Positions 34,449 through 41,958 of a stretch of 64,000 nt of DNA are shown here, piece by piece. Position 1 is the stretch's first letter; every line of letters begins with the position of its first letter. Both the position numbers and the translations under genes were made by a program. The DNA is from an uncultured Holophaga sp. (GTDB lineage: Bacteria; Acidobacteriota; Holophagae; Holophagales; Holophagaceae): assembly GCF_963677305.1 (NCBI RefSeq), contig NZ_OY781925.1:2754001-2818000 (forward strand), written 5' to 3'. The notes under the pieces were generated by a model. The model was not told the DNA's origin and did not search any database. It saw only the letters and a program-made list of their open reading frames with translations.

Positions 34449-34498
34449 ATTCGTAATCAGCAGGTCGCAGGTTCAAGTCCTGTAGTTGGCTCCAGTAA
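34449..34498 (+). repeat. Middle attachment copy between islands 1 and 2
   Basis: Fifty bases identical to 18189-18238 (tRNA-Thr from the anticodon loop to four bases past CCA). It marks the junction of the two tandem elements. Unlike the outer copies, it is followed by a different terminator. Confidence 0.9.
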
Positions 34499-34511
34499 TT
34501 TCAACACTTAA

Positions 34512-34536
34512 GGCCGTCCATCTGGACGGCCTTTTT
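34512..34536 (+). terminator. Terminator behind the middle attachment copy
   Basis: GGCCGTCCA pairs with TGGACGGCC (34523-34531), followed by TTTTT. Different from the tRNA-Thr terminator of the outer copies, so island 2 carries its own terminator to restore the tRNA 3' end upon insertion (inference). Confidence 0.85.
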
Positions 34537-35068
34537 CGTAGCTACGCGAAAGCTACGATTTCGAGCCACGCCCCATCAGGCCGATCACCGACCGACTGAC
34601 GGAGAGGCAGGCCGAAAAAATATTTTCGCGCGGGACAAGAGGAGCCCGTCGACGCTCTCCGGCCTCATCTGCCCTGATGCCTGAATTTCCCAATTCAGGG
34701 CAAAAACGGAGAGATTGACGAGTCTCGAGAGATTCGAAAGATAAGCCACCTTTCTACACCACTTAAACCACCATCAGGAGTTCCCATGCATCGAATTCAG
34801 CACTACACTCCCCCCTGACCTCCCATCGAGGTCATTCCAGACAAACAAAAACCCCTCCGGGTCTTTCCAGAAGCGGAACCGTCGCCAAACCGTATCGCTT
34901 CGCGGAAACCCTTCGGGGTCCACAAAAACCAGGGCGCTTCCGCGCCTTGAAACCCGTGTGCTCACGCATGCCGGGCTTGGCCATTTTCTGCCCTTTGGCC
35001 GGGTTCGGCAAGTGGAACGGATAAACCAGCGGGGCCTGAGCAACCGCCCCCCCACTTCCGAGGAACCC
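34537..35068. other. Left end of island 2, no gene seen
   Basis: About 530 bases of mixed composition. Several short hairpins are possible (for example around 34540-34560, TACGCGAAAGC). No gene is supported on either strand; probably integrase and excisionase sites plus the promoter of the AlpA-like gene. Confidence 0.35.
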
Positions 35069-35347
35069 ATGAAAGCCCGCCCCAAAGGTCGCACCGCCCC
35101 CCTTCCGCCCGTCGAACTGCCTGAAGGGCTTGTAGGCGGCCTGAACTACCTCAGTACCGTCCAGGCCGGTAAGCTGCTTGGCCTCTCCCCCCTGACGATG
35201 AAAGAGATGCGCAAGCGGGGGGACGGTCCCATCTTCATCAAGCTTGGCCCCAAACGCGTGGCCTACCTCTACGCCGACATCCTGACTTGGATCGAATCCA
35301 GGCGGCGGCGCAGCACATCCGACTGCGGCCCCGAAGGCCTTCGGTAG
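35069..35347 (+). CDS. AlpA/excisionase-like helix-turn-helix protein
   Basis: 92 residues from Met 35069 (MKARPKGRTAPLPP). The core, LNYLSTVQAGKLLGLSPLTMKEMRKRGDGPIFIKLGPKRVAYLYADILTWIESRR, is a MerR-type winged-helix domain of the AlpA/excisionase family: a helix-turn-helix, the GPIFIKLGPKRVAY wing and the final DILTWIE helix. Such proteins control excision or transcription of integrative elements. It is the first gene of island 2, beside the middle attachment copy, as expected. GAGGA about nine bases upstream is a fair ribosome site; the frame is open further upstream without resemblance. Confidence 0.8.
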   Translation: MKARPKGRTAPLPPVELPEGLVGGLNYLSTVQAGKLLGLSPLTMKEMRKRGDGPIFIKLGPKRVAYLYADILTWIESRRRRSTSDCGPEGLR

Positions 35348-35408
35348 AAAGGAGAGCGCGCACAACTGCACCCGGCTTGAGCCGGGCTGTGGCTTTGCGC
35401 CAAAACCC

Positions 35409-36485
35409 ATGCAGAAGACCAATCCAAACACCGGCATCTCCAAGACACCCATTCAAGCTCTCCCCCCTGGGCATCTCGCAGAACCTGGGAAATTCATCTA
35501 CGCCAACCAGAAGCTCGTCCGGCACCTAACGCTTCACGATTCCAGGGCATTCCGGGACTTCGCTCTTCACCTTGACCGCTTGATGCAGCGGGCAATCCTG
35601 CAGAACCAGCCGGATATCAGGTTCACGATCAAGGAAATCGCAGACCAGGCACGCGTTTCCTATGCCAGCGCCAAGCGGGCGATGGCCTGCTTCAAGGCAC
35701 GAGGCTGGGTTGAATCCAAAGGCAGAATAGGAATCGTTGTCACTTGGCCCCAACGCTACGTCCTGGAGGCTCACAAAGAGCCCCTCGGGGCTCCTGATGA
35801 GCCTTCAAGGGATCAAGATGAGCCCGCACATAAGGAAGAAAAGAATACACTTCGTGAGGGTGTACAAGACACCCATTCCCGGCAGCGCCTAGAAGACCCA
35901 TCACGTGGCCTCCAGCCCTCCGGGCCGGGTGGATGGCATGGCGAATTTCGAGAGAGGGAGAACCTGACAGCCATCTCACTCCACCCAAACTCCGAACCGC
36001 CTCTTGCGAAAAGAGCAGTCGCACTCCTGGTCGAGGCGGGCGCGAATCGGGCCGGGGCAGTCGCCGCCGTCAACAAGGCAGCCCAAGAGGGTCGCCTGAG
36101 CATTGAGCATGTGCAGCAGATCGTTGCCGCCACGCTGGCCAAGAAGCACCGCCTCAAGAACCCAGGGGGCATGATGTGCAATGCCTTGAGGTGCCGAGGG
36201 GCGGGAGAGGGCCTGCTGAGAGAGTCCAAGCAGCGCAAGCCCCCCCAGGAGCACGTGGTCCAATCAGAAGCCTCAGCACCCTCTTGGAGTATGTTGCCAA
36301 CTCATATCTCTCTACTGCTCGGCATGGCATCAATGTCCTTGGAGCCAGATGAGCTAAAGCTCATGATCGCCCAGAAGAGATTCACACCAGAACAAGTTAG
36401 GGATTTCGCAACCAGGTACCCGCGATACTCGCATTTTGCAGATTGGCTAGGCCCCTTGGGGCTATCCAAGCCAGATCATCAATAA
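35409..36485 (+). CDS. Rep-like protein with winged-helix domain
   Basis: 358 residues. The N-terminal 120 residues are a winged helix-turn-helix (AILQNQPDIRFTIKEIADQARVSYASAKRAMACFKARGWVESKGRIGIVVTW), typical of small replication initiators and phage-derived replication proteins. A charged, Pro-rich linker (about 120-190) follows. The C-terminal half is helical (AKRAVALLVEAGANRAGAVAAVNKAAQEGRLSIEHVQQIVAATLAKKHRLKNPGGMM), resembling the C-terminal part of plasmid Rep-like proteins, where LKNPxG is familiar. The last 80 residues are unassigned. It follows the AlpA-like gene after 61 bases and is probably co-transcribed with it. A role in replication or regulation of the excised element is inferred. 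Confidence 0.55.
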   Translation: MQKTNPNTGISKTPIQALPPGHLAEPGKFIYANQKLVRHLTLHDSRAFRDFALHLDRLMQRAILQNQPDIRFTIKEIADQARVSYASAKRAMACFKARGWVESKGRIGIVVTWPQRYVLEAHKEPLGAPDEPSRDQDEPAHKEEKNTLREGVQDTHSRQRLEDPSRGLQPSGPGGWHGEFRERENLTAISLHPNSEPPLAKRAVALLVEAGANRAGAVAAVNKAAQEGRLSIEHVQQIVAATLAKKHRLKNPGGMMCNALRCRGAGEGLLRESKQRKPPQEHVVQSEASAPSWSMLPTHISLLLGMASMSLEPDELKLMIAQKRFTPEQVRDFATRYPRYSHFADWLGPLGLSKPDHQ

Positions 36486-36649
36486 GGTGGGCTGTAAACC
36501 CCAGGGTGTGTCCGTCTCCCATAGTTAGAGACGCACCCTCGCCAGCGCCAAAAAAAACATGCCAGCTCTGGGCAGAAATTAGCCGTCGAGCGCAATGATT
36601 GGGTAATACTCGGCACGCCATACATCGCAGGAGCTCCAAATGGCCAATC

Positions 36650-36942
36650 ATGATTCTGCTTCGAGATTTCCAGCGTGAAGGTGCCAAGACGTTCGGGGAA
36701 GCCTCCTTGTTGGAGCCCTGCCTCTTGGTGGGTCGAAAACAGGAATTCCTGCTGCTCCTCATCTAGTCGGGAGAATCGCCCTACGGTGGTGGATCTACGA
36801 AGGCTTGGCGGCGGTCATGGCTCTTCGCCAAGGGCAGACGGCAGCCATGGAGGCTGGTCTGGATCAACTCAGGGTGGAGGAGATCGAAGACGAGATCGGT
36901 GAGGCTAGGCAGGCCTTCAAGGGGTGGAAGCATGGCGCATGA
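36650..36942 (+). pseudogene. Remnant of a small gene, possibly a Phd-like antitoxin, frameshifted
   Basis: Protein-like sequence changes frame in the middle. From ATG 36650 the frame reads MILLRDFQREGAKTFGEASL and continues to a stop after EFLLLLI (36767). In a second frame, coding-like sequence resumes with ALRWWIYEGLAAVMALRQGQ and ends GEARQAFKGWKHGA at 36942. Joined, they would make a protein of about 95 residues with the size and helical acidic C-terminus of a Phd/YefM-type antitoxin. This is inference from composition; a ribosome site and second functional gene are lacking. If right, the toxin partner is gone. Confidence 0.35.
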
Positions 36943-37093
36943 GCTGTGCTGTTGCTCGCAGCACCAAATGTCTTGTGTCGGTGGCGTTGAAGCTGCGAGG
37001 TGATCCGCCCCGCAGCGTGGAAGCGTGGTTGATGGGAAGATGCTGGAAAATTTGTGGCATGTGGAAGATGGCTTGAGGGGGGTGAACAATTAA

Positions 37094-37663
37094 CTATATA
37101 TTTGTGTCCAATAATTGTCCAAGGCGTTGGATGTTATCAGATAGGATTGTCAGGCCTGTTTGGTTGTAGGTGAGTGTCACAGTTCCCAGTAATTGCTCTC
37201 GATTGATTTCGTCAATGAGATTGGCAATGCTCTGGCTCGTGTTATTGGGGGCTATTTGGGTTCTATTGACTATATCGTCTATAAGTTGTTTTTGATCGTG
37301 GTCGTGTATCTCGACTTTGAATAGCCTATTGTTATTCAAGCTAATATTTATTCCCATGGCCTCCTGTTGGTTAAATATTAGTTTATCTATGAATTTCAGA
37401 ACAATCCCACTCAAAATACTGACTAATAGATCAGCGCCAAAGCTCCCACTCCTGAAATCAATAAGCCTTATTAATTGCTTTCTTTTTTTGTTGAAATTCC
37501 TTGATGTAACAGGAAGTCTTTTTGATGTGACTTGTGTTGTTGTTATATGGTGAAATGCGTTGATGATTGAATGTATATCGACAAGTGTATAGCCGAGGTC
37601 GCTAATATTGTCAAAGTGTTTAGGTAAATAAATTGATAACGGGATTTCAATCTCTTCTAGCAT
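37094..37663 (-). CDS. Unknown protein, last gene of the AT-rich operon
   Basis: 189 residues, very AT-rich. N-terminal strand and helix (EIPLSIYLPKHFDNISDLGYTLVDIHSIINAFHHI), a basic stretch (SKRLPVTSRNFNKKRKQLIRLIDFRSGSFGADLLVSILSGIVLKFIDKL) in which a helix follows GSFGADL, then an acidic beta/alpha half. No membrane segment is certain; the ILSGIVLKF helix is moderately hydrophobic. I know no family. The order of elements (DLG-x(2)-L helix, basic segment, hydrophobic helix) resembles the unknown protein at 20655-21461 in island 1. The gene starts 100 bases after the nucleotidyltransferase stop and is probably the fifth gene of the operon. Confidence 0.65.
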   Translation of the reverse strand: MLEEIEIPLSIYLPKHFDNISDLGYTLVDIHSIINAFHHITTTQVTSKRLPVTSRNFNKKRKQLIRLIDFRSGSFGADLLVSILSGIVLKFIDKLIFNQQEAMGINISLNNNRLFKVEIHDHDQKQLIDDIVNRTQIAPNNTSQSIANLIDEINREQLLGTVTLTYNQTGLTILSDNIQRLGQLLDTNI

Positions 37664-37763
37664 GTTATCTTTCTGAGATGCTGCCGTCTTTTGTTGGTGA
37701 CTGTGGCGGCAGATTGTGGTTTCTATGCCTGCTGAATAGTCAAGTATGTCAGACGTGTGGAAG

Positions 37764-38456
37764 CTATATTTTCGATCTAAGATCCGATAGATTTGTGTTT
37801 AATCTTGATTGGAACGATTTAAAGTCTAAATACACGCGTATGGAGACTTTTTTAACGTTCGGGCAGTCTGTTTGTTTTTGGATTAAAATTTGGAGTTTTG
37901 CCATTTCTGATTTTATTTGACGCGATAATGGGTATCGAGATGTATTTGGTATTTTGTCTATATCTATGAAGTTTTTCGGTAGATTTCTTGAAATGAATAA
38001 GGCATTTTCAGGCCAAATAATTGTTTCCGATCGGTTTCTTGGGATAATATTCTTATTTTGAATATCATCACAAAATGAAGTAAATTCTTGCTTTAATTTA
38101 TTGAATAACATTTTATTGCTAATTGCTAAATCGAGATCCGAACTAGAGTTAAAGGCCTTTCCATATTTGACAGGGCTCAAGGAAAAGCCAAGGCGAGCAC
38201 TGCCGACTACAGTTATTTCTTTTGAGCTCACGCCTAAGGACTCGGCAACCCAAATTCTGATCTGATCATAACGGTAGGGCGCCTGCTGGAAAGCCACGGG
38301 GAATCCCTCACTAATCCAGAGATTGGCCAATAACTGAATCATGTGATCGTTGGATGCCCTTAGTGATCTTTTGAATAGATCGCTGTCGGGCTGAGCCTCA
38401 GTTAGAAGGGCAAACGGGCTGATGTTTTTGAATGGAGTCGCGGTTGTCATGTTCAT
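37764..38456 (-). CDS. Polymerase-beta-type nucleotidyltransferase
   Basis: 230 residues. The nucleotidyltransferase core has VVGSARLGFSLSP (GS at 85-86) and SSSDLDLAISNK with Asp107 and Asp109 as the metal pair. A third acidic residue may be in VRKVYLDF-like sequence near the end (RVYLDFKSF). The N-terminal helix (YRYDQIRIWVAESLGVSSKEIT) is usual for this group. Members transfer nucleotides to proteins, RNA or small molecules; in conflict systems they make signals or modify toxins. It overlaps the GT51 gene by about 59 bases, so it is part of the same operon. The substrate cannot be told. The gene is AT-rich, unlike the backbone. Confidence 0.8.
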   Translation of the reverse strand: MNMTTATPFKNISPFALLTEAQPDSDLFKRSLRASNDHMIQLLANLWISEGFPVAFQQAPYRYDQIRIWVAESLGVSSKEITVVGSARLGFSLSPVKYGKAFNSSSDLDLAISNKMLFNKLKQEFTSFCDDIQNKNIIPRNRSETIIWPENALFISRNLPKNFIDIDKIPNTSRYPLSRQIKSEMAKLQILIQKQTDCPNVKKVSIRVYLDFKSFQSRLNTNLSDLRSKI

Positions 38457-39192
38457 GTTGGGCTCGGTTCCCGTATTGTTGGTAAATGGTTAAGAGATAG
38501 CGAGTGCGTGATTCGATTTTTATGTTCTGTGACAAGACATTTTTTGATGATTCTGGATATTTAATCCTTGCTACTAATTGGGAAGCTGTGAGTGGTTCTA
38601 TTTGTCTAATATTGATGTTGAATCGACGGCATGCAGCTATAAATCCAGATGCATTTGTTCCAAAATACGCAATATTTAGATATGTAGATATGGTGTGATT
38701 CTTTGTGAATGATTGACATAACATATTTGCGAGCAGTATTTCTTTTAACTTTCTTTTATAGTTGGGCCTATAATCGGAAAGAATTGTCCTGACTAATTGT
38801 TGTTCGATAGTGCTGGCGCCTTGGCGGCTTTTTCTTGCCACATTGTTTAGAATGGACCTTGCAATTCCATATAAATCAAATCCTCGATGAGTCAAGAACC
38901 GACGGTCTTCGCCGATGATAAGCATTTGTATGAGGATTGGGGGTGGCTCTTCGATTTCATTGTTGCGTATATTGATGATGTTAAAATTAACTGCTTGATT
39001 TATTTTTTGCCACTCTTTTGGGAAAAACCAAATTACCAAGATTTTGAATATTCTCTCGATCACGAGATTTGGCCTAACGAACATAGTTGGTCGGACGAAT
39101 AGCCGGTGGAACAAGTGAAGGGGGCGAGAAATTGGGACACCTGGAGAAGATTGTGTTGTTGTGTTTGAGTTAAAAGTTTTTTTATTCATCAT
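38398..39192 (-). CDS. GT51 peptidoglycan glycosyltransferase (MtgA-like)
   Basis: About 264 residues. The glycosyltransferase domain of class A PBPs and MtgA is complete: motif 1 IGEDRRFLTHRGFDLYGIARS with the catalytic Glu (about residue 95), motif 2 RQGASTIEQQLVRTI with the second Glu position, motif 3 KRKLKEILLANML, motif 4 HTISTYLNIAYFG. A hydrophobic helix before it (IERIFKILVIWFF) probably anchors it in the inner membrane with the domain outside. It would polymerise lipid II into glycan strands. No transpeptidase domain is present. Its start overlaps the lysozyme-like gene and its end overlaps the nucleotidyltransferase gene. A cell-wall polymerase as AT-rich island cargo is unusual. 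Confidence 0.85.
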   Translation of the reverse strand: MMNKKTFNSNTTTQSSPGVPISRPLHLFHRLFVRPTMFVRPNLVIERIFKILVIWFFPKEWQKINQAVNFNIINIRNNEIEEPPPILIQMLIIGEDRRFLTHRGFDLYGIARSILNNVARKSRQGASTIEQQLVRTILSDYRPNYKRKLKEILLANMLCQSFTKNHTISTYLNIAYFGTNASGFIAACRRFNINIRQIEPLTASQLVARIKYPESSKNVLSQNIKIESRTRYLLTIYQQYGNRAQHEHDNRDSIQKHQPVCPSN

Positions 39193-40201
39193 TGGTGTGT
39201 TGTGAGAAATAAGCATTATAAAGTTGTTCAGTGGTGGGAGAGGGGGGGGTGGGTTTTCTATAGCTCGAAATTTGTCTATAAATATCCCCTACTTCATTGG
39301 CATATGATTCACTATTGTTATACAGCCAAGCTGTTCTGTTGATGATTTGACCAATGTGATAGTTCCCGCTCTTGTCCCAATCCTTGCGATCACATTCTGA
39401 AGCTGATCTCACATTCTCCAGCAAAGCAATGATGGCTTTTGTTCCAGCTTCTACACTTTGGATATCAGAGAGATACCCCGGTGATTTAATCTGCATTAAC
39501 CCATAGGTGCCGATATCTCGAAATGGAGAAAGCGCCCATTCTGCTAAGCGTACAACCTTCGGGCGATTAAAGTTCTCAATTATCATGATTGCATAAATTA
39601 TGTTTTCAGTAATTTCATCTTTGGTATACTTTTTAATAGTGGGTTCAAATTTTTCTTTGAACTCAGTATAGGTTTTTATAATGTATTTGCGTTTTCTGTT
39701 TTCAGAACTGATGTTTCCGATTTTAACGTCCTCGAATCCTTTGTATAAAAATAGCGCAGACAAGAGCCATATTTCGCTGACCATATTGTCACGCGAAGGA
39801 AAGAGGAGGGTCGGATTGTGGATGATTTTTGAATAAAGCCATATGCCGAGCATTGCTGAAAACGCAAATTGAATACAAAATACAACCAGGTTCATTAATT
39901 CATATTTTTGCCATAGTAAGATATAAAGAAACCTTAATAGCCATGATAATAATAGCGAAAGCCAAAGATGAGTGTTCAGATTGTTTAGTTTTAATACATG
40001 GAATACTATACCTAAGAGGATTGTGACAAATATGGGTGTGATAATTTTAAATATCTGATTAAATGCCGGGTATTGTTCACGTTTGAACTGATGATGAATT
40101 TGTGTATAGCCAATCCCGATTGAAAATTCGCCGAGCATGTTAACTATAATAAATATTGCAAATGCAATTGCTAATTTTGATATTAAAAATGTCAACACCA
40201 T
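39182..40201 (-). CDS. Membrane-anchored lysozyme/lytic-transglycosylase-like protein
   Basis: 339 residues from Met 40201. The N-terminal 180 residues contain four clear membrane helices (FLISKLAIAFAIFIIVNML, IFKIITPIFVTILLGIVF, LWLSLLLSWLLRFLYILL, LVVFCIQFAFSAMLGIWLY) and perhaps a fifth (SEIWLLSALFLYKG). The C-terminal 150 residues look like a lysozyme-fold domain: ITENIIYAIMIIENFNRPKVVRLAEWALSPF, then DIGTYGLMQIKSPGYLSD, where GTYGLMQIK is the strand-turn of lytic transglycosylases and goose-type lysozymes and the Glu in MIIENF is the likely acid. It should cleave or bind peptidoglycan glycan strands if the domain faces the periplasm. The frame extends to 40369 but overlaps the previous gene there. 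Confidence 0.72.
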   Translation of the reverse strand: MVLTFLISKLAIAFAIFIIVNMLGEFSIGIGYTQIHHQFKREQYPAFNQIFKIITPIFVTILLGIVFHVLKLNNLNTHLWLSLLLSWLLRFLYILLWQKYELMNLVVFCIQFAFSAMLGIWLYSKIIHNPTLLFPSRDNMVSEIWLLSALFLYKGFEDVKIGNISSENRKRKYIIKTYTEFKEKFEPTIKKYTKDEITENIIYAIMIIENFNRPKVVRLAEWALSPFRDIGTYGLMQIKSPGYLSDIQSVEAGTKAIIALLENVRSASECDRKDWDKSGNYHIGQIINRTAWLYNNSESYANEVGDIYRQISSYRKPTPPSPTTEQLYNAYFSQHTNDE

Positions 40202-40262
40202 AGACCTCTGCTGGGATTGTAAGGTAGTGAAGTTGTGACTAACGAAATAAATCGTGATACTA

Positions 40263-40883
40263 CTAATGAAGGGGCTTTGTTGCTTGGTCAGTGGAGCATT
40301 GTGATGATTGAGTGAGAGTGGTTGCTTTGGTGGTTGACTTGATTGCAGAAGCGCCAAATACAAGTCCAATCACGAAAGAAAAGGCAATCCAAATGAAGAT
40401 GGGCTTGCTTTCTGGTAAATCCCTAAGAGACCAAAGCATAAATGCAAGCAATACGGAACACCCCAAAAATACCCATTTGATAATTGTAATTTCGTGGGGT
40501 GTCATAACACCTGACGCGCGATCTAAGGTTAACCAAATTCCAACCATTGCGCCCATTAGAACTAGGGTGCATGCAAAAAATATGTAAATCACTAATTTTG
40601 AGATGTGGCCGAATAGTTCTTTGTAGTGTGATTCGAAATCAAGAGATGCTTTTGTTTTTTCCAAAATGAACTCAATTTCACTAGCAATTTTAAGTTTGAT
40701 CTCATCTTGTTTGATTGAATCACTATCACAGTTCTTAGCAGCTTCGGAAAGAAGCTTAATGTTGTTGGCAGCTTCTCGGAGTGAGAATATTTTAAGTATT
40801 AAATGATAGGCAAAGAGGATGACTATGAATGTGCTAATGGCAAGCGTAATGTTGTTGGTTAGTGGGGCTAAAATTGGTGGCAT
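40263..40883 (-). CDS. Four-helix membrane protein, first gene of the AT-rich operon
   Basis: 206 residues from Met 40883 (MPPILAPLTNN). TM1 at about 10-33 (ITLAISTFIVILFAYHLILKIF), then a cytoplasmic-like helical loop of about 65 residues (EAANNIKLLSEAAKNCDSDSIKQDEIKLKIASEIEFILEKTKASLDFE), TM2 (LVIYIFFACTLVLMGAMVGIW), TM3 (IIKWVFLGCSVLLAFMLW) and TM4 (IFIWIAFSFVIGLVFGASAI). The long helical loop followed by a helix cluster is reminiscent of membrane effectors in nucleotide-signal defence systems, but there is no sequence match I can state. The frame is open to 41117; the extension is Cys/Pro/Arg-rich and GC-rich, so I think it is not translated. Confidence 0.6.
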   Translation of the reverse strand: MPPILAPLTNNITLAISTFIVILFAYHLILKIFSLREAANNIKLLSEAAKNCDSDSIKQDEIKLKIASEIEFILEKTKASLDFESHYKELFGHISKLVIYIFFACTLVLMGAMVGIWLTLDRASGVMTPHEITIIKWVFLGCSVLLAFMLWSLRDLPESKPIFIWIAFSFVIGLVFGASAIKSTTKATTLTQSSQCSTDQATKPLH

Positions 40884-40944
40884 GAAGCCTCCTCGCGATG
40901 AATTAGACGGCACGCCCCAGAGTGCGGAGGTGTCGCCTGATTGA

Positions 40945-41208
40945 TTAATGGGACCAGCATGATCTGAATAGGCCCCACCGGTCCAAGAAAAGAAAGGTGA
41001 AGGACGGAGAGGAGCAATTAGGCAAGCCTGAAAATTGCCGGATGGGACCCGTCCAAAATTCAAGCTGAAGGGGATGCCTCTGGTGGGACGTCGGCATGGG
41101 CAAATCCAGAGCCTCACGAAATAGCATGGGGAAGGAATCTATGGTCACCGACTCGCTCCCGGCAAAGCCAGTCCAGCGGTCAATGAATTCATGGATTGAG
41201 AGGGTCAT
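40945..41208 (-). pseudogene. N-terminal remnant of a DNA methyltransferase-type gene (tentative)
   Basis: The frame starts MTLSIHEFIDRWTGFAGSES and continues SFPMLFREALDLPMP. This looks like the first helices of large class I DNA methyltransferases and MmeI-like enzymes (FIxRW...Lx.LxxAL.LPxP). After about 35 residues the sequence becomes unlike any protein and stops at 40945. A true gene of that kind would have about 900 residues, so if the match is right this is a fragment left by replacement with the AT-rich operon. The match is from memory. Confidence 0.35.
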
Positions 41209-41333
41209 GTAAATAATTTTAGTCGCTAAAAATACCACCTAGGAACCCTCTCTTCATGCTTTTTGTCAAAATTTGTCGCGCCGAATGCGGGACCACGTAT
41301 TTCGTTCCGCGAGCGGCTCCGCCGCCGTGGGGA

Positions 41334-41469
41334 GACATGGTAGACAGCCCATTGAAAATGGGGTGGCTAACATGTCCATCAGGACCCTCCCGGCACAAAG
41401 TGGCGGGTGGGTACTATGTCCATCCGTAGATACCCCCCGCTGTTTAGGAGGGTATCTACCATGTCCATC
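41334..41469. repeat. Three CATGTCCATC units at 45-base period with hairpins
   Basis: (C/T)ATGTCCATC occurs at 41371-41380, 41415-41424 and 41460-41469, exactly 44-45 bases apart. Each is preceded by an imperfect hairpin; the last (GTAGATACCC...GGGTATCTAC) is the strongest. An inverted copy of TCTACCATGTC lies at 41334-41344, matching 41455-41465, so the block is closed by inverted repeats. It may be a protein-binding array or a small element end. Confidence 0.6.
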
Positions 41470-41566
41470 CCAACTTCCTTCAATTCCCTGCTTCAGCTTG
41501 GGCATCCTGGCTGCCGGTGCGATATCCTTTTGGAAGGGTAAGGCTTCTGCCACTGAGCACAGCCAA

Positions 41567-41948
41567 GGGGGGCCGAAAGGCCCCGCTTCTTTTGTTCTCC
41601 ACGCTCTGCTGGGTGTTCGGCTTTGAGCCCTCTCCCCAGCGAATCAAGAAGGCGGCCCCCGCCTTCTTGAATTGCCCCTGCTGGTCTGTCCCGGCCCGTC
41701 GCCCCCTCACACCTTGGGGGGGGGCGATGGGCCGGGACGGAGCGCGAAGCGCATCCATTGCCCTCCCACGGGGCCGCGAAACGCCGCACGGTTTCGAGGG
41801 CAAGAAGGCCAGAGGCCCGAAGCCGTGCCAGGCGCTTTTTCCTGGCGCGGTTCTTGTCCTCGGAATCCGACCCGAAAGGCGAGGTCGGCCAAAGACGCGG
41901 GCCATTCCGAAATGCTTCCAAGGGCAAATCGGCTGGTGCGATTTGCCC
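41567..41948. other. Hairpin cluster next to the integrase, no gene seen
   Basis: Five strong hairpins in 380 bases: 41569-41584 (GGGGCC-GAAA-GGCCCC, followed by CTTCTTTT), 41645-41669, 41688-41738 (10-base outer stem), 41827-41846 and 41922-41948 (10-base stem). Open frames on both strands look non-coding. The cluster ends 11 bases before the integrase stop. It might be a transfer origin, a structured RNA or recombination sites. Confidence 0.45.
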
Positions 41949-41958
41949 TCTGCGAAAT

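Larger units (their letters stand above)
18235..34498. mobile_element. Island 1: integrative element in tRNA-Thr, about 16.3 kb
   Basis: Bounded by tRNA-Thr 3' repeats at 18189 and 34449, with a tyrosine integrase (33260-34309, minus) next to the right repeat. A 22-base repeat (18350-18371 and 34367-34388) sits inside each end and could be the integrase arm sites. Base composition drops well below the backbone. Cargo: cupin, DUF4365 two-gene operon, chemoreceptor, two SnoaL-like proteins, prim-pol protein, LAGLIDADG-HTH endonuclease and small unknowns. I see no relaxase, type IV secretion, capsid or terminase genes, so it looks like a non-conjugative, possibly mobilisable or satellite-like element. 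Confidence 0.88.

Noticed and set aside
39182..40201. Lysozyme-like protein as a VirB1-type conjugation transglycosylase
   Set aside because: It has four to five membrane helices in front of the domain and no conjugation genes nearby.
41480..41905. 141-codon minus-strand frame (and a similar plus-strand one) in the hairpin cluster
   Set aside because: The sequence is a series of hairpins; translations are Arg/Pro/Gly-rich and unlike proteins.
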